Positions 42,361 to 50,851 of a stretch of DNA of 64,000 bases are shown here, piece by piece (within the stretch, counting starts at the first letter, position 1; the number at the start of each line of letters is the position of its first letter). This DNA comes from Hymenobacter sp. DG25A (GTDB taxonomy: Bacteria > Bacteroidota > Bacteroidia > Cytophagales > Hymenobacteraceae): positions 1,922,001 to 1,986,000 of the forward strand of contig NZ_CP012623.1 of assembly GCF_001280305.1 (NCBI RefSeq), written 5' to 3'. Below the pieces are notes generated by a model. It saw nothing but the letters and a program-made list of their open reading frames with translations, was not told the DNA's origin and did no database searches. The translations under genes and the position numbers were made by a program.

Positions 42361-43434
42361 CTAGCCGAGCGAGATTTCGCCGCGTAAGTCGCGGGTGAGG
42401 CCGGCGGCGGTTTCGGCGGGCGTCAGGGGGTGGCCCAGCACGTACATCATCTTGGTAATGGCCGCTTCGGTGGTAATGTCGTCGCCGCCGATGACGCCCA
42501 GGTCGCGGAGGTGGGCGCTGGTTTCGTAGCGGCCCTGCTGCACGCGGCCTTCGTCGCACTGGCTCACGTTCATGATGTGCAGGCCCCGGTCGATGGCATC
42601 GCGCAGGGCCTGGGTAAACCAGGGGGCGGTGGGGGCGTTGCCGGAGCCGTAGGTTTCCAGCACGCAGCCGCGCAGATCGGGCACTTCCAAGGAGGCGCGC
42701 ACCACCCGCTCGTTAATACCGGGAAACATCTTCAGAATGCTCACCCGGTCATCAAACTGGCGGTGGAACAGCGTGGGCCCGGGCGGCACGATGGTACGAA
42801 TGGCGCCTTCGTTATATTCCAGATCAATACCGGCGCGGGCCAGCGGCGGGTAGTTCTCGCTTTTGAAGGCGTTAAAGTGGCCGCTTTCCACCTTCTTGGC
42901 GCGGTTGCCGCGCAGCAGCACATTGTGAAAGAAGATACACACCTCCGGCACCCGTGCCCTTCCGGTATGCGGGTCGCGGGCGGCCGCAAATTCCAGGGCG
43001 GTCAGCAGGTTTTTGCGGGCATCGGTGCGGACCTTACCCACGGGCAGCTGGGCCCCGGTGAAGATGACAGGCTTGGTGAGGTTTTCGAGCAGGAAACTCA
43101 TGGCAGAGGCCGAATACGCCATGGTATCGGTGCCGTGCAGAATCACAAATCCATCGTAGGCCTCGTAGCTCTGCTCAATAAGCCCTACCAGCGTGAGCCA
43201 GTCGGAAGGCGCAATGTTGGAGGAGTCGATGGGGTGGGCCAGGCTGTGTACTGTGAGGCGCACATTAAACTGGTGCAGCTCCGGCATCAGCCGCAGCATA
43301 CTGCTGAACTCCATGGGCACCATCTCGCCGCGGCGGTTGTAGGCCATGCCAATGGTGCCGCCCGTGTAAATCAGCAGCAAAGAAGCCTCGGGCGCGGCCG
43401 GGGCGGCAATGTTAATATCCAGTAATTGGTTCAA
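42361..43434 (-). CDS. ansA: Type I (cytoplasmic) L-asparaginase
   Basis: About 357 residues from a TTG at 43434; a GTG at 43557 would add 41 residues, and no ATG is well placed, so the start is uncertain. The first catalytic Thr is in LIYTGGTIGMAYN, the second in VILHGTDTMAYSASAMSF, with IFTGAQLP following. Asparaginases convert L-asparagine to aspartate and ammonia. The two-domain length and lack of a signal peptide fit the cytoplasmic type I enzyme. The next gene upstream (TatD-like) is on the same strand, with about 150 bp between the TatD stop and this start. Confidence 0.93.
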   Translation of the reverse strand: MNQLLDINIAAPAAPEASLLLIYTGGTIGMAYNRRGEMVPMEFSSMLRLMPELHQFNVRLTVHSLAHPIDSSNIAPSDWLTLVGLIEQSYEAYDGFVILHGTDTMAYSASAMSFLLENLTKPVIFTGAQLPVGKVRTDARKNLLTALEFAAARDPHTGRARVPEVCIFFHNVLLRGNRAKKVESGHFNAFKSENYPPLARAGIDLEYNEGAIRTIVPPGPTLFHRQFDDRVSILKMFPGINERVVRASLEVPDLRGCVLETYGSGNAPTAPWFTQALRDAIDRGLHIMNVSQCDEGRVQQGRYETSAHLRDLGVIGGDDITTEAAITKMMYVLGHPLTPAETAAGLTRDLRGEISLG

Positions 43435-43586
43435 AGGAACAGGAAAACAGGGCCGGACAAAGCCCGGCAGCGCGTGGGTGGTGGAAGTGGAAAAGCAGGA
43501 GGCGACTTTTGCCGGGTGGGTGGGCCCGGCGCATTGGCAAGCTAGGGCTTTGCCCACGCTTTTCCCACGCCCGCACGCAACTTTTG

Positions 43587-44390
43587 CTACAGGCTGAACA
43601 AGGCCTGTGCGTTGCGGGTGGTGGCTTCGGCTACCTCTTCCACATCCCGGCCCAGCAGGTCAGCCACGCGGCGGGCCACCAGCGGAAGGTAGGCGGGCTC
43701 GTTGCGCTTACCGCGGTGCGGCACGGGCGCCAGATACGGGCAGTCGGTTTCCAGCAGCAGGTGCTCTAGCTCCAGGCCCGGCAGCACCTTATCCAGGCCT
43801 CCGTTTTTGAACGTAGCCACGCCCCCGATGCCCAGCTTAAAGCCCATCTTGATGACCCGCTCGGCCTCGGCGCGGGAGCCGGAAAAGCAGTGAAACACGC
43901 CCTGGAGCGTCCCATCCTGGGCGGCTTCCACCAGCTCGGCGGTTTCCTGAAAGGCGTCACGCGTGTGCAGCACAAGGGGGAGCTTGTGCTTTTTGGCCAA
44001 CTGAATCTGCACCCGCAGGGCTTCCTGCTGCCAGCCCAGAGTAGTTTTGTCCCAGTACAAATCAATGCCGCACTCCCCTACCGCCGCAAACGGCCGCTTG
44101 CCCAACCATTCCTCCACCAGGTACAATTCCCGCTCAAAGTCTTTATTAACGGAGCAGGGATGCAGGCCCATCATGGCAAAGCACAGCTGCGGAAAGCGGG
44201 CTTCGGTTTCCAGCATCATATCAATGCTGGTGTGGTCGATGTTGGGCATCACGATGGTGCTTACGCCGGCCTCCAGGGCGCGATGCAGCATATCGTCACG
44301 GTCGGTTTTAAACTGCTCGGAATAAACGTGGGCGTGCGAATCGGTAAGGTGCATAGGTTCAGTTGCCGGTTGCGGTTTGTCAGCTGCCAT
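43587..44390 (-). CDS. TatD-family metal-dependent hydrolase
   Basis: About 267 residues from the ATG at 44390, or 255 from the ATG at 44354 (MHLTDSHAHVY); both follow the promoter-like site at 44413-44442. The TIM-barrel metal ligands are visible: His-x-His in DSHAHVY, Glu in VGECGIDLYWDK, His in VLHTRDA, His in VFHCFSGS and Asp in LETDCPYLAPVPHRGKRNEP. TatD proteins are 3'-5' DNases or D-aminoacyl hydrolases. Cytoplasmic. Confidence 0.95.
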   Translation of the reverse strand: MAADKPQPATEPMHLTDSHAHVYSEQFKTDRDDMLHRALEAGVSTIVMPNIDHTSIDMMLETEARFPQLCFAMMGLHPCSVNKDFERELYLVEEWLGKRPFAAVGECGIDLYWDKTTLGWQQEALRVQIQLAKKHKLPLVLHTRDAFQETAELVEAAQDGTLQGVFHCFSGSRAEAERVIKMGFKLGIGGVATFKNGGLDKVLPGLELEHLLLETDCPYLAPVPHRGKRNEPAYLPLVARRVADLLGRDVEEVAEATTRNAQALFSL

Positions 44391-44412
44391 AAGTAGGCAA
44401 CGGATGGTTTTG

Positions 44413-44442
44413 CAAAGGTAGGCGACGGGCAGGCGAATACAG
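44413..44442 (-). promoter_or_regulatory. Bacteroidota-type promoter for the TatD gene
   Basis: On the minus strand CTG (44442-44440) is followed by 19 bases and TACCTTTG (44420-44413). The spacing is ideal; CTG in place of TTG weakens the -33 element. The ATG at 44390 lies 22 bases further on. Confidence 0.5.
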
Positions 44443-44469
44443 GCTGCGGAGCGAGGAAGGGGCAGCACA

Positions 44470-44733
44470 AACCAGAACGGCATGCCGAGCGAAAGCGAGG
44501 AATCTCGTGTGCTGACATTGCCACCTTGTCTGTCATTCTGAGCTTTGCGAAGGACCTTCTCCCGTCACTACGAGTTCGTTATGACGATTATCGTGCTTGC
44601 GTGAGATGTTCCTTCGCAAAGCTCAGGATGACAGGTGAAGCGGTAGAGATGCTTCGACAAGCTCAGCATGACAATTACTATGGCAACGTAAGCACGCGAG
44701 ATTCCTCGCTTTCGCTCGGCATGCCGTTCTGGT
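44470..44733. repeat. Composite palindrome: family A inserted inside family B
   Basis: Outer arms 44470-44520 and 44683-44733 pair with 3 mismatches in 51 (family B: CATGCCGAGCGAAAGCGAGG and AATCTCG). Within them lies a family A palindrome, arms 44530-44560 and 44604-44634 (TGTCATTCTGAGC ... GCGAAGGACCTTCT), with centre GTTCGTTATGACGATT. A third unit at 44647-44673 (GAGATGCTTCGACAAGCTCA) follows and recurs at 46754. No gene lies in the 400-bp gap. Confidence 0.88.
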
Positions 44734-44790
44734 TTGATATTGTTAGATATCATTCAAGTTCCAGCGCGCTTTCATTGGCCGGCTTCTTCC

Positions 44791-45894
44791 CTACTTATAC
44801 CGCCGGCCTTTCCACTCAAACCGAATAGGCAGCAGCCGAAACAGCACCAAACCAACGGTAAGCCCGAGCGTGTAGAATTCGAACAGCGGAAGCAGCCGCA
44901 AAGGAGCACGCCTACCAACCCGGCGAAAGCAGAGCGCCACTAATACTCCTTGCAACAGCATTTTCGCGCCTAAAACAAGCAGAGCGGGCACGGGCCCAAC
45001 CACCATGGCCAGCATCAGCAGGACCGGATAAAAGCCGGAATACACCAGCAAGCCGGCCTGCAGCCACCACGGCAGCCCCTCTACCCCACACAGCCAGCGG
45101 CGGCGCTGGTGTAGCAGCCCGCTTACGGACGGCATGGGTAAGGAAATGGCCAGCACTTCGGGCCGAAATACGTTCCGGAAGCTGAAACCCTGCCGCAGCA
45201 CGGCTTGGAACAGCTCATAATCTTCCGTCACCGAAAAGGGGAGCCGCTCGTAGCCGCCGGTGGCCTCGTAGGCAGTGCGGGTTATCAGCATGTTGTTGCC
45301 CATGGCCGTAACCGGGCGGCCAAAATCGGAAACCACCTGCACCAGCCCCAGGGACAGCAGCCAATCCAGCCCCTGCAATTGATCAAAGAGGCGCGGGCCT
45401 TCTACCAGTGTGAGGCCGGTAACGGTGCCTACCCCAGGCTGCGTGTGCGCCAGAAGGCCGGTCAGCCAAGAAGCGGGCACGGCAATATCGGCGTCGGTTA
45501 TAAAGAAATACTCCGTGGTGGCAAGGCGGGCCAGATGAGCCAGCACGTTGGCCTTGCCCAGGGCCGTGCCCATGGTATCCGTGATAGGCACGCAGCGAAA
45601 GGTGCCGGCATAGTTCTGCATGGCCCGCTCGGCCAGGGCGCGGGTGCGGTCGGAAGAGGCATCATCCCCCACCAGTATTTCTATCAGCTCCGGGGGGTAG
45701 TGAAGCTGGCGAATATGATGCAGACAGCGGCCAATGGCGGCTTCTTCATTACGGGCGGCAATGAGGATATTTATGCGCGGCAGCGAAGCGGGCAGCGGCA
45801 GCGGGGCCGGGCTGCGGCGCAGCGCAAACAACAGCGTGGACGCACTCAGTATCAGAAACCAGACTGCCAGATACAGCGTGAGTGCCGCGACCAT
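44791..45894 (-). CDS. Membrane glycosyltransferase family 2
   Basis: About 367 residues, from the ATG at 45894 (MVAALTLYLAVWF). One N-terminal span is followed by a GT-A domain with NILIAARNEEAAIGRCLHHI, VGDDASSDRTRALAER, the metal-binding FITDADIAVPASWL and the acceptor motif QRRRWLCG. Two or three C-terminal spans close the protein. This layout matches processive or lipid-linked GT2 enzymes. It starts 10 bp after the polysaccharide deacetylase gene, so the pair resembles the PgaC/PgaB pairing of N-acetylglucosamine polymers, though that is an inference. Confidence 0.92.
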   Translation of the reverse strand: MVAALTLYLAVWFLILSASTLLFALRRSPAPLPLPASLPRINILIAARNEEAAIGRCLHHIRQLHYPPELIEILVGDDASSDRTRALAERAMQNYAGTFRCVPITDTMGTALGKANVLAHLARLATTEYFFITDADIAVPASWLTGLLAHTQPGVGTVTGLTLVEGPRLFDQLQGLDWLLSLGLVQVVSDFGRPVTAMGNNMLITRTAYEATGGYERLPFSVTEDYELFQAVLRQGFSFRNVFRPEVLAISLPMPSVSGLLHQRRRWLCGVEGLPWWLQAGLLVYSGFYPVLLMLAMVVGPVPALLVLGAKMLLQGVLVALCFRRVGRRAPLRLLPLFEFYTLGLTVGLVLFRLLPIRFEWKGRRYK

Positions 45895-45904
45895 CAACCC
45901 GGAA

Positions 45905-46540
45905 TTATAAAGCGGCAAACTGGTACTCCAACGCCGCAAAGTGGGCCAGGTAGCGCGGCAGCACATAGCGCAGGTTGCGGCTGGCTTTCAGGCTGTCGTG
46001 AAACACGACGATGGAGCCGGGCTTGGTCAGACTGATGGAGGTGAGCAGGCACTCCTCGGAATCGTAGGTGGCGTCGTAGTCGCAGGTGAGGACATCCCAC
46101 ATCACCAGTTGGTGGGTAGCATGCAGGTGGCGGGCCAGCGGAATGGTGATGCGGCCGTAGGGCGGGCGCAGCAAGGGCCGGGTTTCGGGGGCGGGCAGCA
46201 CGGCATCCAAGGCCTGCTGGCACCGGGTGATATCGGCCAGGTAGTTGGCGCGGGAGGATGTCCAGCCGCTGAGGTGGTGATAGGTATGGTTGGCCAGACG
46301 ATGCCCGGCGTCCAGCACCTGGCGGGCAATATCGGGGTGGCGCTCCAGGTTTTCGCCCACGCAAAAGAAGGTGGCCTGGGCGTTGAAAAGGGCCAGTTGC
46401 TCCAGCACGAAAGGCGTTTCTTCAGGAATGGGGCCGTCGTCGAACGTTAGATACAGGACCTTCTCCCCGCCTACCGGCATATCCCAGAGCGCTTCCGGCA
46501 ACAGGCGGCGCATAGGGGCCGGCATTCGGTGCAAACGCAT
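45905..46540 (-). CDS. Polysaccharide deacetylase (NodB homology)
   Basis: 211 residues. The catalytic Asp pair is in LTFDDGPIPEETP (Asp34, Asp35) and the metal-binding His pair in NHTYHHLSGW (His85, His89). LLRPPYGR is the third motif and VMWDVLTCDYDATYD the fourth; FHDSLKASRNL is near the C-terminus. No convincing signal peptide was seen at the N-terminus (MRLHRMPAPMRR), so location is uncertain. It likely removes N-acetyl groups from an amino-sugar polymer or lipid-linked sugar. Co-transcribed with the GT2 gene. Confidence 0.93.
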   Translation of the reverse strand: MRLHRMPAPMRRLLPEALWDMPVGGEKVLYLTFDDGPIPEETPFVLEQLALFNAQATFFCVGENLERHPDIARQVLDAGHRLANHTYHHLSGWTSSRANYLADITRCQQALDAVLPAPETRPLLRPPYGRITIPLARHLHATHQLVMWDVLTCDYDATYDSEECLLTSISLTKPGSIVVFHDSLKASRNLRYVLPRYLAHFAALEYQFAAL

Positions 46541-46625
46541 GGTTTTTGAGTTCTGAGTGAAGTGCTAGCAGAGTTTAACGGCACGAAGGTACGGCACACC
46601 AGACAATAAGAACGTCATGTTTAAA

Positions 46626-46853
46626 GGCCGTCCTGTTGAGCATGTGGCGCATCAAGCCAGGATCGAGACATCTCGCGTGCTGATGTTGTAATAGTAATCG
46701 AAGCCCCTTCTTTTCTGCGGTGAGGGGTTGGGGTGAGGCGCAACGAAGCGGGCGAGATGCTTAGACAGGCTCAGCATGACAATAGCACTACAACATCAGC
46801 ACGCGAGATGTCTCGATCCTGGCTTGATGCGCCACATGCTCGACAGGACGGCC
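46626..46853. repeat. Long palindrome with 65-bp arms (family B variant)
   Basis: 46626-46690 and 46789-46853 are reverse complements with a single mismatch in 65. The inner part of each arm is the family B core (CGAGACATCTCGCGTGCTGA). The outer part (TGTGGCGCATCAAGCCAGGAT) is not present in the other copies. The 98-bp centre carries GAGATGCTTAGACAGGCTCA, shared with 44.65 kb. GCGCCACATGCTC recurs once more at 46871. The 369-bp gap has no gene. Confidence 0.9.
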
Positions 46854-46909
46854 TATATTCAGCAACGATGCGCCACATGCTCTGCATGTCGTTAAGGGGT
46901 TTATTCTTC

Positions 46910-48040
46910 TTACTTCTCTGCTACTTCCAGCAACACCTGCCAGAGTCTGGCTGCGCTCTGGTCCCAGGAAAAACGTTTCGTGTTTTCGTGCCCCAGGCAC
47001 ACCAGCTCCTGACGGCGGGTGGCGGAGCCGTGCACCAACACCAGCCCCTCGGCAATAGACTCCACCGAGAACGGGTCTACCAGCTGGGCGGCGCCGCCGG
47101 CTACTTCGGGCAGGGAGCTGCAGTTGGAAGTGATGACGGGGCAGCCACAGGCCTGCGCCTCGATGATGGGAATGCCAAAGCCTTCGAAATATGGCACGTA
47201 GGCAGCGGCCAGCGCGGCCGCGTAGAGCTGCACCAACTCTACGTCGGTTACGCGGCCGGTGAGGTGCACGTCGCGGCGGTGCTGCAGCTCGCGGTATACC
47301 TCAAAAATGGGCCCCGCCTGCCAGGCCGTGCGGCCCACGATGAGCAGCTTGGCCGGCGAGCCGGTACGCGCCTTAAACAGATCAAAAGCGCGCAGCAGAT
47401 TCACCAGATTTTTGCGCGGCTGCAGGGCCCCCACAAACAGAAAATACGGCTTGCCCGCACTGAACCGGTCCCGGGTATCCTGCTGCACCTGGGGTGGCTG
47501 GGGCTGAAAATGGTCGTCGGCGGCGTTGTAGACTACCCGGATCCGGTCGGCGGGGATTTGGTAGGTTTGGATGAGGTCCTGGCGGGTAGCTTCAGACACG
47601 GCTACCACCCGGGCAGAGGCGCGGGCAAAGCGCGGAACAAAGAAGTGGTAGTACCAGCGCTGCAGGGTGCCTATATCCTGCGGAAAGTGCTCAAAAGCCA
47701 GGTCGTGAATCACCGTAACGCGGGGCACGCTGGTATTCAGCGTGGTGTAGCCATCGGGGCTGAGGAATACGGCCGGCCGAAAGCGCAGCAGCCACGCGGC
47801 CACGGCCACTTCAAACCACAGCACATACAGAAACGGATGCCGGGCCGGCGGGGACAGCACGTGCGGCACTACGTTGGGCCCGAAGAGGTAGCGCTTATCA
47901 AACTCCCGATCAAACAGAAAATGAAAGGTGTGCTCGGGATGCTGCCGTACCAGCCGCTGCAGCGTTTCAAATGTGAAACGCCCGATGCCTTCCAGCTTGT
48001 CGCCGGGCAGCAGGAAACGGGTGTTGACGGCAATGTGCAC
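46910..48040 (-). CDS. Glycosyltransferase family 1 (GT-B)
   Basis: 376 residues starting at a GTG at 48040 (MHIAVNTRFLLPGDKLEGIG). The GT-B pattern is clear: N-terminal acceptor-binding domain with a glycine-rich start loop, ATRQDLIQTYQIPADRIRVVYNAAD hinge, YFLFVGALQPRKNLVNLLRAF, and the Glu-x7-Glu donor motif in EGFGIPIIEAQACGCPVITS. It adds a hexose from a nucleotide sugar in the cytoplasm. Part of the polysaccharide locus, 92 bp after the flippase gene on the same strand. Confidence 0.93.
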   Translation of the reverse strand: MHIAVNTRFLLPGDKLEGIGRFTFETLQRLVRQHPEHTFHFLFDREFDKRYLFGPNVVPHVLSPPARHPFLYVLWFEVAVAAWLLRFRPAVFLSPDGYTTLNTSVPRVTVIHDLAFEHFPQDIGTLQRWYYHFFVPRFARASARVVAVSEATRQDLIQTYQIPADRIRVVYNAADDHFQPQPPQVQQDTRDRFSAGKPYFLFVGALQPRKNLVNLLRAFDLFKARTGSPAKLLIVGRTAWQAGPIFEVYRELQHRRDVHLTGRVTDVELVQLYAAALAAAYVPYFEGFGIPIIEAQACGCPVITSNCSSLPEVAGGAAQLVDPFSVESIAEGLVLVHGSATRRQELVCLGHENTKRFSWDQSAARLWQVLLEVAEK

Positions 48041-48132
48041 GCAGGTAGGATTGAGCAGTGAAAGAGCAGCAAAATAGACAATCAGCCGCTCACGCCCGCG
48101 GGCCTCGCCGTTTTAACAACTGCCCCGGATGC

Positions 48133-49662
48133 TTAGCGACGCAATACCGCCCGCAACTCCTCCACTTTCACAATGCGCAGTAGCAGCAGAATCAAACCGA
48201 ACGCCAGCCCCGCACCAAGGGACTCTAACAGCCACTGGTGCAGCCACATCTGCAGGCCATACCACACCGCGGCCAACAGGCCAAAGGCCAGCCCCAGGCG
48301 GCCCAGCAACGACCACGGAATAGCTACCCGCGCCCGGCCCCGTACCAGCGCCACGTAGCCAATAGACACAAACAAAGCGCACCACAGCGTATTCAGTGCG
48401 GCGGCCGTGGCCCCGAAACGGGGCAGCAGCAGCAGGTTCAGGCCCACGTTCAGCACAATGCTGCCGGCTACCAGTGCACTCACGGCACGCTCCTGATTGG
48501 TGCTGGTGAGCAGCGTGCTATAGATTGCGAAAAAGGCGTGCACCAGCACATTCACAAACAGAATTTTCAGGCAGAAAGCCATGTGTGCAATTTCGGCCGG
48601 GGTACTGTGCGTGAACTGCCAGAACAGCACCTCGCCCCGAAACAGCACAAACGCACACACAAACAGCAGCGGCACAGTTATAATGCGCTGCCCAAACCAT
48701 AGCAGCTCGCGCTGCTCCGAGGGGCGGGCACTGGCGTGGGCAAATTTGGCAAAGAACAGGGGCAGCACCGTCCAGAGGTACATCATCACGGCATCTACCC
48801 AGCGGTAGGCGCCGGCATAGTAGCCGGCCTCCTGCGGAGAGGCCAGGCGCTCCAGCATTACCATATCAATCCGCTCGTTCAGGCCATACAGGAGCGTGAT
48901 GAGGGCGAAGGGCAGGCTTTGCCTGAGCACGGTGCGGGCATGCTGCCAGCGCAGGCGGTAGCGCTGCCACCCAAACAGCCTTGACACCAATACATACAGC
49001 ACCAGAAAAGTGAGCAGCGTGGCCACCGTGCGGGCCCCAATGTAGCTATCCAGCGTAAGGCCCGCCGGCAGCAGCAAAAGCACCAGCGCCAGCAGCAGCA
49101 CTTTTTCCAGCACAGAAAGCAGGGCATCGGTATTAAAGCGCTGGCTGGCCTGCAACGTGCCGCGCAAAAACTGCGTGTATTGCATGAGTAGCAGCCCGGC
49201 GCCGGTTAGCGCCAGCAGCGTGAGCGTGTGCCCGCGGTAGCCCAGCACAAAACCGGTGGCCACAATCAGGCCCAGAAAGGCCAGGGAAAGCCAGCCTTTC
49301 AGAGGCAGAATGGTGGGGAAATACTCCGGCAGAAACGTGGCATCGGCAGCCACGCGCTTGGTGGCGTGCTGCGTCATGCCTAAGTCAGAAACCGATGCAA
49401 AGATGAGCGTAAGGGCGTACAAGGCGGTAAACGTACCGAAGGCCGCGTGGCCCAGCCGGTCCTGCACCAGGTTTTCCACCACTACCCAGCCAGGCTTTAC
49501 CAGCAGGTTGAGCAGCACGACGAAGCTGATATTTTCGAAAAACTTTTTGATGCTACTTGCCGCTGAGTGGACGGCAAAAATACGATTGGCACCGAACAAT
49601 GCGTATTTTTCGGCCTTCGATGATTCTTGTGCTATTTTTCCGGCGCGGCTGACGTGCCGCAC
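48133..49662 (-). CDS. Wzx-like oligosaccharide flippase
   Basis: About 509 residues of the MATE-like polysaccharide transporter superfamily with 12-14 membrane spans. KKFFENISFVVLLNLLVKPGW at the N-terminus and GLNERIDMVMLERLASPQEAGYYAGAYRWVDA in the middle are typical. It moves lipid-linked oligosaccharide across the inner membrane. The start is uncertain: the frame opens with a GTG at 49662, a long hydrophilic stretch precedes the first span, and no ATG lies between. Divergent from the Wzz-like gene. Confidence 0.9.
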   Translation of the reverse strand: MRHVSRAGKIAQESSKAEKYALFGANRIFAVHSAASSIKKFFENISFVVLLNLLVKPGWVVVENLVQDRLGHAAFGTFTALYALTLIFASVSDLGMTQHATKRVAADATFLPEYFPTILPLKGWLSLAFLGLIVATGFVLGYRGHTLTLLALTGAGLLLMQYTQFLRGTLQASQRFNTDALLSVLEKVLLLALVLLLLPAGLTLDSYIGARTVATLLTFLVLYVLVSRLFGWQRYRLRWQHARTVLRQSLPFALITLLYGLNERIDMVMLERLASPQEAGYYAGAYRWVDAVMMYLWTVLPLFFAKFAHASARPSEQRELLWFGQRIITVPLLFVCAFVLFRGEVLFWQFTHSTPAEIAHMAFCLKILFVNVLVHAFFAIYSTLLTSTNQERAVSALVAGSIVLNVGLNLLLLPRFGATAAALNTLWCALFVSIGYVALVRGRARVAIPWSLLGRLGLAFGLLAAVWYGLQMWLHQWLLESLGAGLAFGLILLLLRIVKVEELRAVLRR

Positions 49663-49741
49663 TGCTGCTACTAAAATGTTATTCGGGGCCCCGGTTGTGT
49701 GCTAGCGGCCTCTGCTACCTGATACTTGTCATTCTGCCCGT

Positions 49742-50851
49742 ATGCCTGATTCCTCTTATTCGCTTCTTCATTTATGGCCGCTGCTCAGCCGCTGGAAAAA
49801 GCCTGTGCTGCGGGCTTTGCTCCTCACGCTGCTGGTGAGCACGGTGGTAGCTTTCCTGCTGCCTAATCAGTATAAATCAACCGCCGTATTTTACCCCACC
49901 GCCCCCCAAAGCACCGACCCCGACCAGATTGTGGCGGAAGGCGCCAAGCTGGAGCCCGGCGGAACGGCCGCCGACCTGGACCGCATCATCACTATTGGCA
50001 CTTCCCTGCCCGTGGCCGAGCAGGTGGTGCGCAAGTTTAATTTAAAGCAGCATTATGGTTTGGGCGACGATAACACCGACAAAGTGCACCAGGCCGTGCT
50101 GGATAAGTTCAGCAGCAACCTGAGCATTATTCCCTCAGAGCGCGACGCTATTGAGCTGACTTTTATTGATCAGGACAAGTTTCTGGCGGCTAAGGTGGCT
50201 AACACGCTGGTGCAGATTATTGACAGCATTAACCAGCAGCTGACCACCGAGAACCGCCGCAAAGTACTGGCCCTGTACCAGTCGCGCTACGCCTATCTTA
50301 AAACACAGTACCAGCTCACCCGCGACAGTCTGGTGAATAGCCGCAAGCGCTACGGCGTGTTTGGCATGGACCGGGAGTCGCGCTACCTGGCCAAGGAAGT
50401 GGTGGAAACGGAAACCGACCTGCAGCGGGCTGAGGGCGAAGTAGCCGCCGGCGGCGGCTCTGCGGCCCGCGTGGCCGGCCTGCGTCGCGCCCTGCGCAAC
50501 CTTACCACGGCCGAGGGTGGCAACCGCATCAACCTGGAAAACTACCTGAGCGCCGCCGACGATGTCAGCACGCTCTACGCCCGTTTTCTGGACCTGCAGG
50601 AGCGTCTGGTAAAAGCCCGCGGCGCCTACGAAGACACGGAAGTCAGCCTGCGCAACCGGATTTCTTCCATCTATACCGTGCAAAAGGCCTACCCGGCCCT
50701 GCGCAAATCCCAGCCCATCCGTTGGCTGATTGTGGTTGGGTCGGTGACGGTTATGCTGGTACTGTCCGTTATTGCGGTGAGTTTGCTGGAGCTCACCCGC
50801 ACCCGGGTTCCGGAATTTAGCGCCCGGCGCGAACGGGAATACGCGGAATGA
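49742..50851 (+). CDS. Wzz/GumC-like polysaccharide co-polymerase
   Basis: 369 residues with a transmembrane span near each end (about 20-40 and 320-345) and a long periplasmic part with coiled-coil segments (QSRYAYLKTQYQLTRDSLVNSRK and LQRAEGEVAAGG). This is the layout of chain-length regulators. The C-terminal span follows PALRKSQPIRWLIVVG, a position where the family has a Pro-rich motif. No tyrosine-kinase domain is present. The stop overlaps the next gene by 4 bp (ATGA), so the two are translationally coupled. Confidence 0.9.
   Translation: MPDSSYSLLHLWPLLSRWKKPVLRALLLTLLVSTVVAFLLPNQYKSTAVFYPTAPQSTDPDQIVAEGAKLEPGGTAADLDRIITIGTSLPVAEQVVRKFNLKQHYGLGDDNTDKVHQAVLDKFSSNLSIIPSERDAIELTFIDQDKFLAAKVANTLVQIIDSINQQLTTENRRKVLALYQSRYAYLKTQYQLTRDSLVNSRKRYGVFGMDRESRYLAKEVVETETDLQRAEGEVAAGGGSAARVAGLRRALRNLTTAEGGNRINLENYLSAADDVSTLYARFLDLQERLVKARGAYEDTEVSLRNRISSIYTVQKAYPALRKSQPIRWLIVVGSVTVMLVLSVIAVSLLELTRTRVPEFSARREREYAE

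Noticed and set aside
42430..43425. 331-codon plus-strand open frame opposite asparaginase
   Set aside because: Shadow of the conserved asparaginase frame.
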